DNA of 64,000 nucleotides from an uncultured Lachnospiraceae bacterium (GCA_948470335.1 CAOKOL010000010.1:25046-89045), one strand, 5' to 3'; shown: positions 17,523 to 26,018, counted from the stretch's first letter. The notes: generated by a model not told the origin, from the letters alone. Translations and numbers: made by a program.

Positions 17523-18446
17523 TTACTGCAGCATACTCAGAACGCCCTGCGGAGTTGCATTAGCCTGACTCAGCATGGACTGAGCAGCCTGGAGCAGGAT
17601 GTTGTTCTTCGTGTACTTGGTAATCTCATCAGCCATATCGGTATCACGGATACGGGACTCGGCAGCAGTGATGTTCTCAGAGCTTACCTGCAAGCTGGCA
17701 ATGGTATGCTCCAGACGGTTCTGAGCGGCACCGAGCTGAGCACGGTAGCTGGATACCATATTGATTGCACAGTTAACAACGTCAATTGCGTCATTTGCTG
17801 ATGCAACAGACATTACAGCCTTGTCTTTAACAATATCTGCAATAGATGTAGTCGGCGTACTACCAACCGAAGGAGTCTTGTAAGGATTTCCGCCGGTAAC
17901 ACCGCTTGGTCCGCCAGCACCCAGCATACTAGAGGTCATAGCGCCACAATTAACGGAAATCGTTTCTGCTGATGACGGTCCAATCTGGAATGTCATTGTT
18001 TTTCCGCTCATAGCCTTACTCAGTGGCTTGATACCATTGAAATCAGTCTGATTACCGATACGGTCGATCTCCTCTTTCAGTCTCTCAAGCTCTACCTGGA
18101 TATTCTCTCTGGCGGTAGTAGAACCGTTAGCCGATGTTGCGTAAGTTCCGTTAGCAGCCTGAGTATACAGGGTAACCATACGGTTCAGCATGGAGTGAGT
18201 CTCAGCCAGCGCACCTTCTGCTGTCTGGATCATACCGATAGCATCTTTTGCGTTGGTCACGGCCTGGTTAATACCAGCGATCTGGGAACGCATCTGCTCG
18301 GAAATAGCAAGACCGGCAGCGTTATCGCCTGCACGGTTGATCTTATAACCGGAAGACAGTTTCTCAAGGTTTTTGCTTAACGCGTCGTTGTTGATGCCTA
18401 AGTTTCTGTAAGAGTTAATCGCTGATATGTTATGTTGAATAATCAT
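17523..18446 (-). CDS. hag: Flagellin (major filament protein)
   Basis: This 307-residue flagellin starts MIIQHNISAINSYRNLGI, preceded by AGGAGGG about 7 nt upstream. Domains D0/D1 at both ends are complete: LEKLSSGYKINRAGDNAAGL and AISEQMRSQIAG at the N-terminus, and AESRIRDTDMADEITKYTKN ... LSQANATPQGVLSMLQ at the C-terminus. The central variable domain is short (about residues 150-220), as in the Bacillus-type Hag. The subunit is exported through the central channel and polymerises under the FliD cap. The gene has a sigma-28-type promoter, and its leader carries a CsrA-type hairpin plus a second GGA site on the ribosome binding site. Together with fliW and csrA in this window, that points to homeostatic control of flagellin translation. 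Confidence 0.96.
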   Translation of the reverse strand: MIIQHNISAINSYRNLGINNDALSKNLEKLSSGYKINRAGDNAAGLAISEQMRSQIAGINQAVTNAKDAIGMIQTAEGALAETHSMLNRMVTLYTQAANGTYATSANGSTTARENIQVELERLKEEIDRIGNQTDFNGIKPLSKAMSGKTMTFQIGPSSAETISVNCGAMTSSMLGAGGPSGVTGGNPYKTPSVGSTPTTSIADIVKDKAVMSVASANDAIDVVNCAINMVSSYRAQLGAAQNRLEHTIASLQVSSENITAAESRIRDTDMADEITKYTKNNILLQAAQSMLSQANATPQGVLSMLQ

Positions 18447-18453
18447 AAGGTTT

Positions 18454-18494
18454 CCCTCCTGTTTTGAAATTCTATAAGGAACTTCCCTGTTCCT
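18454..18494 (-). promoter_or_regulatory. Candidate CsrA-binding leader of hag
   Basis: On the minus strand, hairpin AGGAAC-AGGGAA-GTTCCT (18494-18477) presents ACAGGGAAGT. This matches 9 of 10 core bases of the known CsrA consensus ACARGGAUGU, with the GGA in the loop. Seventeen nt later, ACAGGAGGG (the ribosome binding site is 18460-18454) gives a second GGA site. The two-site arrangement parallels the hag leader of Bacillus subtilis, where CsrA blocks ribosome binding. Confidence 0.68.
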
Positions 18495-18567
18495 ATTTCC
18501 TTATCTGCCGGGCCCTGGCAAATAAGTTTTAAACTCTGCAGAACAGATTGATTGCTCTACACTTATT

Positions 18568-18594
18568 ATATCGTCATTTTTTCGGGGATGTTAA
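18568..18594 (-). promoter_or_regulatory. Sigma-28-type promoter of hag
   Basis: On the minus strand, TTAA (18594-18591), a 15-bp spacer and GACGATAT (18575-18568) fit the SigD consensus TAAA-N15-GCCGATAT, with one mismatch in the -10. The leader would be about 115 nt, long enough for the CsrA-type hairpin. Confidence 0.78.
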
Positions 18595-18675
18595 CATTAA
18601 TTTTAAAATTTTTATTTTTTATTTCCGGAATGTTCTATGCGGTTCGCGTCATCGTCTTTGTTTTTAAAACATTTG

Positions 18676-18702
18676 TAATCTTTTCAGGAAAAACGCCGAT
18701 AA
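18676..18702 (+). promoter_or_regulatory. Sigma-28-type promoter of the flgM operon
   Basis: TAAT (18676-18679), 15 bp, then GCCGATAA (18695-18702), an almost perfect sigma-28 element. It points away from hag, so the filament gene and the flgM-to-csrA operon fire divergently from one regulatory region. Confidence 0.85.
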
Positions 18703-18761
18703 TATAATATAGAGATATGATTTCCTGCGAGTGGTATTTTATACCCTGGTTTATTTCTTAT

Positions 18762-18838
18762 ATTTAATAAGGAAGCTTCTCAGATCACTCCTATGGAGTT
18801 AACGCCCTGCGGGGCGGAGATGCAGGATTTTATTAAAT
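18762..18838 (+). promoter_or_regulatory. Structured leader before flgM
   Basis: Arms ATTTAATAA (18762-18770) and TTATTAAAT (18830-18838) can close a domain holding two small hairpins, ACTCC-TAT-GGAGT (18787-18799) and GCCC-TGCG-GGGC (18804-18815). The closing arm ends a few bases before the AAAGGAGG ribosome binding site, so folding could affect flgM translation. The regulatory role is inferred. Confidence 0.5.
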
Positions 18839-18854
18839 AGTAAAGGAGGGTGTC

Positions 18855-19133
18855 ATGAACGTTAAATTATATACCGTGAATACGGAGTATCCTGATTGCC
18901 GTTCGATTACGCCGGCGACGGGACGGACGGACATTTCGGACACTGCCATTATGAAGGGAAAGCCTGCGGACTATGATAAGCTTACGATTCGGGGCTCCAT
19001 GGATCAGATTACGGAGACCGTACCGTCGGAACGGGTGATGGCACTGCGTCAGCAGGTGATGAACGGAACTTACCGGACGGATGCAAGACAGATCGCAGAA
19101 AGCCTGCTTGCCTACGGTTTGCGGGCACAGTAA
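18855..19133 (+). CDS. flgM: Anti-sigma-28 factor FlgM
   Basis: This 92-residue protein has the right size and the typical C-terminal sigma-binding helices (SERVMALRQQVMNGTYRTDA, RQIAESLLAYGL). The N-terminal half is polar and likely disordered, as in FlgM, which leaves the cell through the completed hook-basal body. AAAGGAGGG lies 6-7 nt upstream. It should hold SigD (encoded at 34580-35353) inactive until the hook is finished. It leads a plus-strand operon of late genes from its own sigma-28-type promoter, giving the usual feedback loop. Confidence 0.93.
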   Translation: MNVKLYTVNTEYPDCRSITPATGRTDISDTAIMKGKPADYDKLTIRGSMDQITETVPSERVMALRQQVMNGTYRTDARQIAESLLAYGLRAQ

Positions 19134-19181
19134 GCGTCAGAACACAGAACACACTATTATAATAAGGAAAGGACGGGACAG

Positions 19182-19622
19182 ATGACAGCTTTGGAGGAAT
19201 TCTGCAGGACGCTTCGCCAGCTATCTGACGTAGTGAAACAGTTGTCCCTGATAGAAGACGAAAAAGCCACAATTGCGGCGGAAAAGCAGCATGGTGCGCT
19301 GGATCCGCTGATGCGGAAAGAACAGCCTTTGATCCTATCGCTGAGAGGGCTGGAAAAGCAGCGGATGGAACAGGCGGCGGCGTTGGGATGGGAAGGACTG
19401 ACCTTCCGGCAGATTATGGATGCTGCTGACCCGGAACAGGAAGCTGCTCTTTCTCCGTTGTTCACGGAACTTCAGGAAGGGACTGATCGCCTGAAAAAGA
19501 ACCGGGAAACTTCCGATCGGATGATTCGTGTCCGACTCAGAGAACTGGAGCTTATGACTGCCGAGATGGCCAGAAGGCCCAACGGCAGAGCCCCCGCTAC
19601 TTTTCATGACAGATATGTGTAA
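19182..19622 (+). CDS. flgN: FlgN-like export chaperone
   Basis: This 146-residue, almost wholly helical protein has long charged heptad-containing helices: EEFCRTLRQLSDVVKQLSLI, RKEQPLILSLRGLEKQRMEQ and EGTDRLKKNRETSDRMIRVR. Its position directly between flgM and flgK is where FlgN sits in Firmicutes. FlgN proteins bind the C-termini of the hook-filament junction proteins FlgK and FlgL in the cytoplasm and bring them to the export gate. Sequence conservation in this family is low, so the call leans on length, helicity and context. Confidence 0.85.
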   Translation: MTALEEFCRTLRQLSDVVKQLSLIEDEKATIAAEKQHGALDPLMRKEQPLILSLRGLEKQRMEQAAALGWEGLTFRQIMDAADPEQEAALSPLFTELQEGTDRLKKNRETSDRMIRVRLRELELMTAEMARRPNGRAPATFHDRYV

Positions 19623-19640
19623 TTTGGAGGATAAATTATT

Positions 19641-21266
19641 ATGGTAAGAGCCACATTTGCCGGCATCACAACCGCCTTTTCTTCCCTGCAGGCCAACCAG
19701 AAGCGGCTGGACATCGTAGGGCAGAACCTGGCGAATATGAATACACCGGGATATACCCGTCAGCAACTGGACGTGTCCAGTTTAAACCACCTGCACCCCG
19801 TTTCCCACTATGCCAATGGTTCTGAGATTACCGTCGGCTTCGGTGTTAAGATGGACGGTGTTTCCCGGATCAGGGATCCTTATCTGGATGTGCAGTATCG
19901 GGATCAGATTGTAAAATCCAGTTATTTTGATGCAAAACAGACTTCTCTTGATACATTGGCGAATTTTCTTGACGAACATACGATTTCCGGTATCCGCCAG
20001 GCATTCGACGATGTTCAGTCCGTTCTGACCAACGAGCAGGATCCGCCGAAAGTAACCGATCCTATCTTTGACAGCGAACTGCGGGCACGTATGCAGGCTC
20101 TGACAAACGCGTTAAACGAGGCGGCACGCCTGATTGAAAAGGCGGAAAAACAGGAATATGAAGTATTAAACGGAGAAGGCACCAGCGAAAACGGCGCCGT
20201 ACAGACCGTAAATGATCTTTTAAAACGGATCGGCGATCTGAACGTCCAGATTAAGCGGAACCAGATCGTTGATCAGCCGAGCCTGGAGCTGATGGATGAG
20301 CGGGATATGCTGCTGGATGAACTGGCCAGCTATATTCCGATTGAGGTGACTTATTATAAAGATTCCACCAGAGAAGACTGGCCTTATGATCTGAAAGTGG
20401 ATATGGTTTATACGGATGCTACCGGAGCACAGCAGCATCTGACTTTGGTAAACGGCTCCGAAGGCGGCCGGGGGAAGAATTACGGCAGCGTGGATATCTC
20501 AGATACCGCTGATGATCCGGCAAAAACAGAGCTTACCTTTAAAGCGGCTGCGAGCGTAACCGATGCCGCCGGTAATCCGGTTGCCGATGTAAAGATAGGC
20601 GCAGGCGCAGATACCAGCAAGGCAAACAACTTCGCTACCGGCTCTATTCAGTCCAGTCTGGATATGCTTGGAAAAACGGCAAGCGGCCAGGGCAACGATA
20701 CGATCCGCGGCTACCAGTATTATATGGAGGAACTGGATAAACTTGCCAAAACCTTTGCTGATAAAATTAATAAAATTAATAATAGTGCGGTAGAATATGC
20801 ACCACCGAATAATACCGCCGGATCAGGCGATTTGCTCAAAGGCACCTCTGCCAAAGATATCGCCATCTCCGACAACTGGCTCGCCGGAAAGGTACACCTG
20901 GGAACCGGTATCGACGACGGCCAGGGCGGTCCGATCAGCACCAATGACACTGTTCTTGAGATGCTGAAAGCTTTTGAGAACACTCATGATGATTTAGATA
21001 AAAACTCTTTCTCATCCTTTATGAACCATATTTCCACGATCCTGGCCACGGATTCCTTTTCGAACCAGATATCGCTGAAAACCAACGTCATGGTTCTCAA
21101 CGGAATCCAGGACAGCAGAGACGAGATTTCGGCCGTCAGCCTGGATGAGGAAGCTTCCAATATGATGGCGTATCTGAACGCCTATAATGCGGCCTCCCGT
21201 CTGATGACGGCTCTGGATGAGGCGCTGAACACTTTGATCAACAGTACCGGCCTTGTAGGCAGATAA
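19641..21266 (+). CDS. flgK: Flagellar hook-associated protein 1 (FlgK)
   Basis: This 541-residue protein starts 7-8 nt after GGAGGA. The N-terminal rod/hook motif is clear (SSLQANQKRLDIVGQNLANM, then NTPGYTRQQ), as is the FlgK C-terminus (VSLDEEASNMMAYLNAYNAA, SRLMTALDEALNTLINSTG). The middle (about 250-400) is the variable exposed domain. FlgK forms the first ring of the junction between hook and filament. It follows flgN and precedes flgL by 25 bp in a single transcription unit. Confidence 0.96.
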   Translation: MVRATFAGITTAFSSLQANQKRLDIVGQNLANMNTPGYTRQQLDVSSLNHLHPVSHYANGSEITVGFGVKMDGVSRIRDPYLDVQYRDQIVKSSYFDAKQTSLDTLANFLDEHTISGIRQAFDDVQSVLTNEQDPPKVTDPIFDSELRARMQALTNALNEAARLIEKAEKQEYEVLNGEGTSENGAVQTVNDLLKRIGDLNVQIKRNQIVDQPSLELMDERDMLLDELASYIPIEVTYYKDSTREDWPYDLKVDMVYTDATGAQQHLTLVNGSEGGRGKNYGSVDISDTADDPAKTELTFKAAASVTDAAGNPVADVKIGAGADTSKANNFATGSIQSSLDMLGKTASGQGNDTIRGYQYYMEELDKLAKTFADKINKINNSAVEYAPPNNTAGSGDLLKGTSAKDIAISDNWLAGKVHLGTGIDDGQGGPISTNDTVLEMLKAFENTHDDLDKNSFSSFMNHISTILATDSFSNQISLKTNVMVLNGIQDSRDEISAVSLDEEASNMMAYLNAYNAASRLMTALDEALNTLINSTGLVGR

Positions 21267-21291
21267 TCATAATCTGACAGGAGGATATCAT

Positions 21292-22452
21292 ATGCGTGTT
21301 ACCAATGCACCGATGTACCGCAAGTACAGCTCGTCAGTTAACGACGTACACAGCAAACTAAACAAAGCGATGAACAAAATTTCCAGCGGCGCTGCCTATG
21401 AGGCAGCGGCTGACAATCCTCTGGCCTACTATCAGGGTAAGAAGATGGACCATCAGTATCAGGATGTGGAATCCAAACTCCAGCTCATGTCAGACGTTCA
21501 GAATCGGATCTACCAGCAGGAATTGGGCGCACGTTCTATTCAGTCACTGCTGAGCAAAGCGAAAAACACTGACCTTGAGTATATCCTGAGCGGAACCAAT
21601 AACGTGGATATGACCACCGTAGGCACAATCCATTCCAGCCTGCTCCAGAAACAGCAGAGTATTGTCAACACCCTGAACGCCCAGTATGAGAATTTTTATA
21701 TCTACGGCGGCAACGATCTCTCCACCGCTCCTTTTACGATGAGCGGAGACGGAAAGACATTAACTTTCAGTCACCAGTTTCCGGGCGATAATCAAGCCAC
21801 CAAGGTTGTTCTGAATATGAAGCCGAATGCCGCCGGCGACGGTTATGGTTTTGAGGTTGATCTGGGTGCTTCCGTGAACGGGAAAAACAATACGGCTTTT
21901 ACGAACGAAGCTGATGCTTTAAAAGCGATCCAGACAGCCATGACCGAGCGCGGTTACGTGGATCTGGGCTACGGCACCATCGACGACAAAACGACCCTGT
22001 TGGATACTTTCACCGGCGGTTTCAATGTACTGACAGGACTCAATGCGGATAAAGCTGCAGCACTTACTCCAACCCAGCTTCTGGATGCCTTAAACAACAG
22101 CGCCGTAGGCCTGATGGGCCAGGCAATCGCCGCTACGGAAACATACCTTGATGACGGCGATCTGAAAAAATACAGCGGTTACCTGGGCGGGGTCATGGAT
22201 GAGATGACGCTTACCGAAGACAAAATCAGCAATGTCTACAGCGACCTGGGTACCAAGTATTCTCTGATTGATACTACGGAGGACAGACTGAAAGACATCA
22301 AAAACGGTCTGATCGAGCAGTACAAAGATAAGCTGGGCGCGGATCCCTATGAATCCATTATGGAGATGTTCTCTTTCCAGCAGTCTTACAATGCCTCCCT
22401 GCAGTTAAGCTCCAAGCTGATGGAATCCTCCCTGTTTAACTTCATCAGCTAA
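21292..22452 (+). CDS. flgL: Flagellar hook-associated protein 3 (FlgL)
   Basis: This 386-residue protein has a flagellin-like N-terminus (MRVTNAPMYRKYSSSVNDVH, KLNKAMNKISSGAAYEAAAD) and C-terminus (MFSFQQSYNASLQLSSKLME). It has a GGAGG site 6-8 nt upstream. FlgL forms the second junction ring, between FlgK and the filament. The length and order after flgK are standard. After its stop comes a very AT-rich 60-bp stretch before the next gene's strong ribosome binding site, which could contain a secondary promoter. Confidence 0.95.
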   Translation: MRVTNAPMYRKYSSSVNDVHSKLNKAMNKISSGAAYEAAADNPLAYYQGKKMDHQYQDVESKLQLMSDVQNRIYQQELGARSIQSLLSKAKNTDLEYILSGTNNVDMTTVGTIHSSLLQKQQSIVNTLNAQYENFYIYGGNDLSTAPFTMSGDGKTLTFSHQFPGDNQATKVVLNMKPNAAGDGYGFEVDLGASVNGKNNTAFTNEADALKAIQTAMTERGYVDLGYGTIDDKTTLLDTFTGGFNVLTGLNADKAAALTPTQLLDALNNSAVGLMGQAIAATETYLDDGDLKKYSGYLGGVMDEMTLTEDKISNVYSDLGTKYSLIDTTEDRLKDIKNGLIEQYKDKLGADPYESIMEMFSFQQSYNASLQLSSKLMESSLFNFIS

Positions 22453-22517
22453 CGGATTTTGATATATAATTTATATTATATATAATATTGTCATATTTTA
22501 AGAAAGGAGGGGAGATT

Positions 22518-23102
22518 ATGAGTCAATTGATTAAAGCAGCCATTACTCCATTTGAAGCAGTTCATTTCAGGCAGAACGCAAGGCTGGTATCCAGCGGTAA
22601 TATAGATGCCGAACGCCGTCGGGTTATGGCGATGCAGGCTCGCTTTCAGCTACGCTACTCTGGCAACGGCAGTGTTAATACCCGTGATACCAGCCAGATC
22701 AGACGCGCGTTTGCGAAAGGCCAGCCGCAGCAGCTTTCCAAAGATGCTCCTAAAGCCGAGCCCGTCACAACCACACCCACCGAGGTTCAGCCGAAAGTCT
22801 CTGTACCCGAGACTGAGAATCTGACGCTGTCTGCCCCTACGGCTGTCTCTGACTATTCTGCGGCTTCCGGTTCTTCTTTCAGCGCAGAAAACGCTTATGT
22901 GGAACAGGCACAGGCAACCTACGACATGCAGAAGACTTCGTTCGACTTACGGGTTGCAAGCGGCGATCTCTCTTATGTGCCGGCCGTCGATATGACGATT
23001 GTTCTCCAGAGACCCGGCGTGTCGTTCGAGTATATGGGAGGATTCAATTATGTACCGCCCAGTTGGTCGCCTGTAGGTGAAAATGTAGATATGGTATTAT
23101 AG
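22518..23102 (+). CDS. Unrecognised protein in the YviE position between flgL and fliW
   Basis: The start is the ATG at 22518 (MSQLIKAAITPFEAVHFRQN), with AAGGAGGGGAG just upstream. An in-frame start at 22488 is less likely. The 194-residue product has a basic first half (residues about 18-75, rich in Arg/Gln), a Pro/Thr/Ser-rich linker (about 80-125), and a C-terminal beta-like part with YMGGFNYVPPSWSPVGENVD near the end. In Bacillus this position is held by YviE (DUF6470). The C-terminal segment is weakly reminiscent of that family, but the rest is not, so I leave it unnamed. Its place next to fliW and csrA suggests a role in filament assembly. Confidence 0.8.
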   Translation: MSQLIKAAITPFEAVHFRQNARLVSSGNIDAERRRVMAMQARFQLRYSGNGSVNTRDTSQIRRAFAKGQPQQLSKDAPKAEPVTTTPTEVQPKVSVPETENLTLSAPTAVSDYSAASGSSFSAENAYVEQAQATYDMQKTSFDLRVASGDLSYVPAVDMTIVLQRPGVSFEYMGGFNYVPPSWSPVGENVDMVL

Positions 23103-23116
23103 GAGAAGTACGGATT

Positions 23117-23611
23117 ATGAATTTGATTACCACAGATTATGGTGATATTCAATATAGCAATGAAGATCTGATTCTATTTACCGACGGGATATTCGGGTTT
23201 CCGGACCTGACCCAGTATCTGTTGATCTGTCTTGATGAACAGGACAGCTCACTGCTGGTTTTACAGTCTGTCCAGAAACCTGAGATATCCTTTGCCGTGC
23301 TGAACCCCCTGCTTTTGTATCCGGATTACTCACCTGCGCTCACTCCGGAAGAACTTGTATCTCTGGAAGTGAGCGATGTGGGTGATCTGTCCTATTATGT
23401 GATTTGCGTGATCAAACAGGATTTTAAAGAGAGCACGGTTAATCTCAAAGCGCCTTTGGCTATTAATCCGCAGACATTACGGGGAATGCAGGTGATTCTG
23501 GAAGGTTCCCAGTATGGTTTCCGTCAGAAAATGGATGATTTTCTTCCGGATTCAGACAATTCAGAAAACAGGAGTGACGCAGATGCTGATACTGAGACGG
23601 AAAAAAGATGA
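23117..23611 (+). CDS. fliW: Flagellar assembly factor FliW
   Basis: This 164-residue protein has the FliW signature: DYGDIQYSNEDLILFTDGIF, GFPDLTQYLL, LQSVQKPEISFAVLNPLLLY and LKAPLAINPQTLRGMQVILE. FliW binds newly made flagellin, and when flagellin is exported it binds CsrA and lifts CsrA's block on hag translation. The acidic C-terminal tail (after residue 145) is poorly conserved and its coding end overlaps csrA by 29 bp. The overlap and shared operon fit a fixed FliW:CsrA ratio. Confidence 0.95.
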   Translation: MNLITTDYGDIQYSNEDLILFTDGIFGFPDLTQYLLICLDEQDSSLLVLQSVQKPEISFAVLNPLLLYPDYSPALTPEELVSLEVSDVGDLSYYVICVIKQDFKESTVNLKAPLAINPQTLRGMQVILEGSQYGFRQKMDDFLPDSDNSENRSDADADTETEKR

Positions 23612-23840
23612 AAGTATCCTGATTGGGGATAATATCCGAATCACAATCGTGGAATGCGGTTCTGAGGGTGTGCGGATTGCCATTGATGCGCCGAAACAGA
23701 TTTCTATCCTGCGGGAAGAACTGTCAAAAGCAGAAGTGGTAAATAAGGATGCGCTGGCTCCCCAAAGCGAATATCTCCATACAATGCGGTCGTTCCTGAG
23801 CCAGCGCCTGCATCAGAACGAAGGAAACGAGCAAAAATAA
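23583..23840 (+). CDS. csrA: Carbon storage regulator CsrA (translational repressor)
   Basis: The start is the ATG at 23583 (MLILRRKKDESILIGDNIRI), with AGGAG 8 nt upstream inside fliW. The 85-residue product has the five-strand CsrA core through about residue 52 (TIVECGSEGVRIAIDAPKQI, SILREEL). A C-terminal tail longer than in many homologues follows (about 30 residues, including SEYLHTMRSFLSQRLHQ). In Bacillus-type systems CsrA represses hag mRNA and is antagonised by FliW through such a C-terminal extension. It is the last gene of the flgM operon, before a strong terminator. Confidence 0.96.
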   Translation: MLILRRKKDESILIGDNIRITIVECGSEGVRIAIDAPKQISILREELSKAEVVNKDALAPQSEYLHTMRSFLSQRLHQNEGNEQK

Positions 23841-23899
23841 CAGCCACAGGATAAACGAATCATTATTGCGGATTGATTCGTTTATTTTTTGTGGCTGTT
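23839..23899 (+). terminator. Terminator after csrA, probably bidirectional
   Basis: Two nested arm pairs, AACAGCCACA/TGTGGCTGTT (23839-23848 and 23890-23899) and ATAAACGAATCA/TGATTCGTTTAT (23851-23862 and 23874-23885), with T-rich flanks. It lies between two convergent operons. Confidence 0.88.
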
Positions 23900-23930
23900 C
23901 TCGTATATTCTATCATCTTTTTCAATTCAT

Positions 23931-25118
23931 TTATTTTCGAATCAAAGAGAACCGAAGCAGACGCATGATCCAGCAAAAGGGTAAAAACAGCGGCATCTTT
24001 TCCAGAATCGGATACATCGTACACATATAGCGGTATTCCGGGAAAGCCCAGCGTATCTTGCGGAAAAATTCCTGCCTGCGCTCCGCATTCCGCTGTCTGC
24101 GTCGTTCCGCCCGCTCACTTCGTCTTTCTTTATTCTCGCTTTTTTCAATCATTTCCCGCAGGATCACCGCCTGCTGATCTGTCTCACGGTCGCTGCCGCC
24201 GAGAATTCCTCTGCTTAAAATCCGCTCTTCCAGCACATCATACTCTTCCGGCTCGAAGCGCTGGCCTTCCTCCAGATTCAACTCCTCCATGGAGCCAAAC
24301 CACATATAAGCCAGATGCAGAAGCTTTCCGGCCAACTGTTCCACACGAAAATCAGACAGGACCTTTCTCACATGATCCAGATTAATCTGCTCCTGCCAGG
24401 TTCTATGATAGAGATACAGATCCATCAGCTCCCGAATTACCAGTTCATCCTGCGCATAACGGTATGCACAGCTTGCCATGTAAAAAATAAACCGATCTTC
24501 TAAATTCAATGTCCGGACGGTATGGTAAGGCTCCTTCACAAACGCGCGCCGAAGGAGAAACTGCATCTGTTTCTCATATGCAGGGGTCTGAAAAGGCGGC
24601 TTCCGGTAAATCTCCACGCGGATACCGGACACCCGTTTCATACGTTCGCCAAAACCGGTGTAAAACCGGTCTGTCTCATAGCCCAGATCAATCAGAAAAC
24701 CTTTTGCAAGCGTATAGCTCTCCTCGTCCATCAAAAGACGAAGCGGCACGTTGGAAGCCGCTTCGGGCACCTGATACAGATTACGGAACTCACAGGATTC
24801 CAGAATCGCACAGGAAATCTCCCGCATATCCAGCAGCATCAGGATCTCCTGTTCGGCTTCTTTACATACTTCCCCATACTGCAAACCCTGCCAGTAGCGT
24901 TCCGCAAAGGCATCCTGCCATTTGGGCGAAATCTTTTTCCCGGTGCCCAGTGTAGACAGATAAACCATATTGGTAATCTTATGGTAATCCGCCACACGGT
25001 AGATTCGTTCCCAGTCCAACTGGCCGCGGATCGGCCTCTGATCGTCCTGCCGGATAAAGGCTCCGGCCATATTCACAAGAAAACGTCCTTCAACTATCAC
25101 TCGGTTATTCATAGTCAT
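23931..25118 (-). CDS. Nucleotidyltransferase-like protein, last gene of the fliD operon
   Basis: This 395-residue protein has features I associate with the NTP_transf_5 (renal-dipeptidase-like kinase) fold: an early FLVNMAGAFIR helix, LLMDEESYTLAKGFLIDLGY (about 130-150), RVEIYRKPPFQTP (where the family often has a His-rich dyad), and a helical ERFIFYM-type region (RFIFYMASCAYRYAQDELVI). The C-terminal part contains a very basic stretch (RRSERAERRRQRNAERRQEF) and a hydrophobic end that may bind membrane. The ATG at 25118 and another at 25112 are both possible starts. It lies 39 bp downstream of the FliT-like gene. A role in filament modification is possible but not shown, and the family assignment is tentative. 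Confidence 0.72.
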   Translation of the reverse strand: MTMNNRVIVEGRFLVNMAGAFIRQDDQRPIRGQLDWERIYRVADYHKITNMVYLSTLGTGKKISPKWQDAFAERYWQGLQYGEVCKEAEQEILMLLDMREISCAILESCEFRNLYQVPEAASNVPLRLLMDEESYTLAKGFLIDLGYETDRFYTGFGERMKRVSGIRVEIYRKPPFQTPAYEKQMQFLLRRAFVKEPYHTVRTLNLEDRFIFYMASCAYRYAQDELVIRELMDLYLYHRTWQEQINLDHVRKVLSDFRVEQLAGKLLHLAYMWFGSMEELNLEEGQRFEPEEYDVLEERILSRGILGGSDRETDQQAVILREMIEKSENKERRSERAERRRQRNAERRQEFFRKIRWAFPEYRYMCTMYPILEKMPLFLPFCWIMRLLRFSLIRK

Positions 25119-25157
25119 CTACTTTCATCCCAAAATTGCCCCGCTGTACTCTTTGTC

Positions 25158-25547
25158 TCAGCGAGGCTGGCCGGCATTAAGCCGGAGACCCAACTGCTCA
25201 TTCAGCCGCTGGACCTCCGGGATTAAATCCACTGTTTTTTTTCGTATCTGATATGCCAGCTTTTCTTCCGGTTCCGCCGCAGCAAGACCTTCTTCCGGAT
25301 CTGTATTCATAATCCGTCTTACTGCTTCGGATTCCTGGGGACCTCTCGCTGCTTTCTTCCAGATTTCTTCCTGGCAAAGCTCATACTTCTCAATCTCCTC
25401 CGACCGCATATCCAACATCAGAGACAGAGAAACCTCGTCTCCCCTGGAGACCGTATCCAACATCTCCTGAGTCAAACGTTTAATCTCCCGAAGACAGTTA
25501 AACCGCCGCTGTAATAAAATTTCTATTTCTGCCATATCCAGTGCCAT
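25158..25547 (-). CDS. FliT-like flagellar chaperone
   Basis: This 129-residue helical protein (AEIEILLQRRFNCLREIKRL, TQEMLDTVSRGDEVSLSLML) starts after AGGAGG with 8 nt spacing. Its size, helical content and location directly after fliS match FliT, the chaperone of the cap protein FliD. FliT sequences are poorly conserved, so this is mostly from context. The conserved part appears to be the helix pair with DMRSEEIEKYELCQEEI; a Glu-rich segment follows. It could also be a general flagellar chaperone of the FlgN type. Confidence 0.75.
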   Translation of the reverse strand: MALDMAEIEILLQRRFNCLREIKRLTQEMLDTVSRGDEVSLSLMLDMRSEEIEKYELCQEEIWKKAARGPQESEAVRRIMNTDPEEGLAAAEPEEKLAYQIRKKTVDLIPEVQRLNEQLGLRLNAGQPR

Positions 25548-25576
25548 ATCGACTGCCTCCTGATTTTCGCTCTTTC

Positions 25577-25993
25577 CTATCCACGGATCCCTCTTTCCTG
25601 CGCCTGTCTGCCAAGGGACTGCACATCGGAAACTTTCCTGCTGGCCTCGTCAAAGGCGCCGCCCAGCTCCGAAAGGATATTACGGATACGGGGAATTTCT
25701 TCTTTCTGATGCTCACGCCCCGCCTTGACTTTACTCAGGTCAAGAATCAGATAATTGTAAATCCGCCGCAGATCCCGGCTGACGGGCTGCTGCATATCCA
25801 GGATATCGTCCAGATAACGGACGATCCTGGATACCCGAAACAGACAGTCATCAAACAGATCATAGGCCTGATCTTCCAGGGCAATCTCTGCTTTTGTCAG
25901 ACGACTGACAGCCTCCTCGTACAGCATCTTTAACAGCTCTGCGCCGCTCATGGAATAGATGCTTGCCTCTTTATACTTCTGGAATTCATTCAT
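25577..25993 (-). CDS. fliS: Flagellin export chaperone FliS
   Basis: This 138-residue protein has the FliS core: YKEASIYSMSGAELLKMLYE, AVSRLTKAEIALE, RVSRIVRYLDDILDMQQPVS and LRRIYNYLILDLSKVKAG. FliS binds the C-terminal helix of flagellin and keeps it unfolded and monomeric before export. It lies 25 bp after fliD and 29 bp before the FliT-like gene, the usual fliD-fliS-fliT order. The start (MNEFQKY) is the only good Met near the N-terminus. The usual N-terminal blocking Tyr/Leu region is present. Confidence 0.93.
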   Translation of the reverse strand: MNEFQKYKEASIYSMSGAELLKMLYEEAVSRLTKAEIALEDQAYDLFDDCLFRVSRIVRYLDDILDMQQPVSRDLRRIYNYLILDLSKVKAGREHQKEEIPRIRNILSELGGAFDEASRKVSDVQSLGRQAQERGIRG

Positions 25994-26018
25994 GTCGTTT
26001 CATCCCCAGTCTGGTTTT

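Noticed and set aside
22453..22517. Promoter in the AT-rich gap after flgL
   Set aside because: The stretch is so AT-rich that -10-like matches are uninformative and no -35 stands out.
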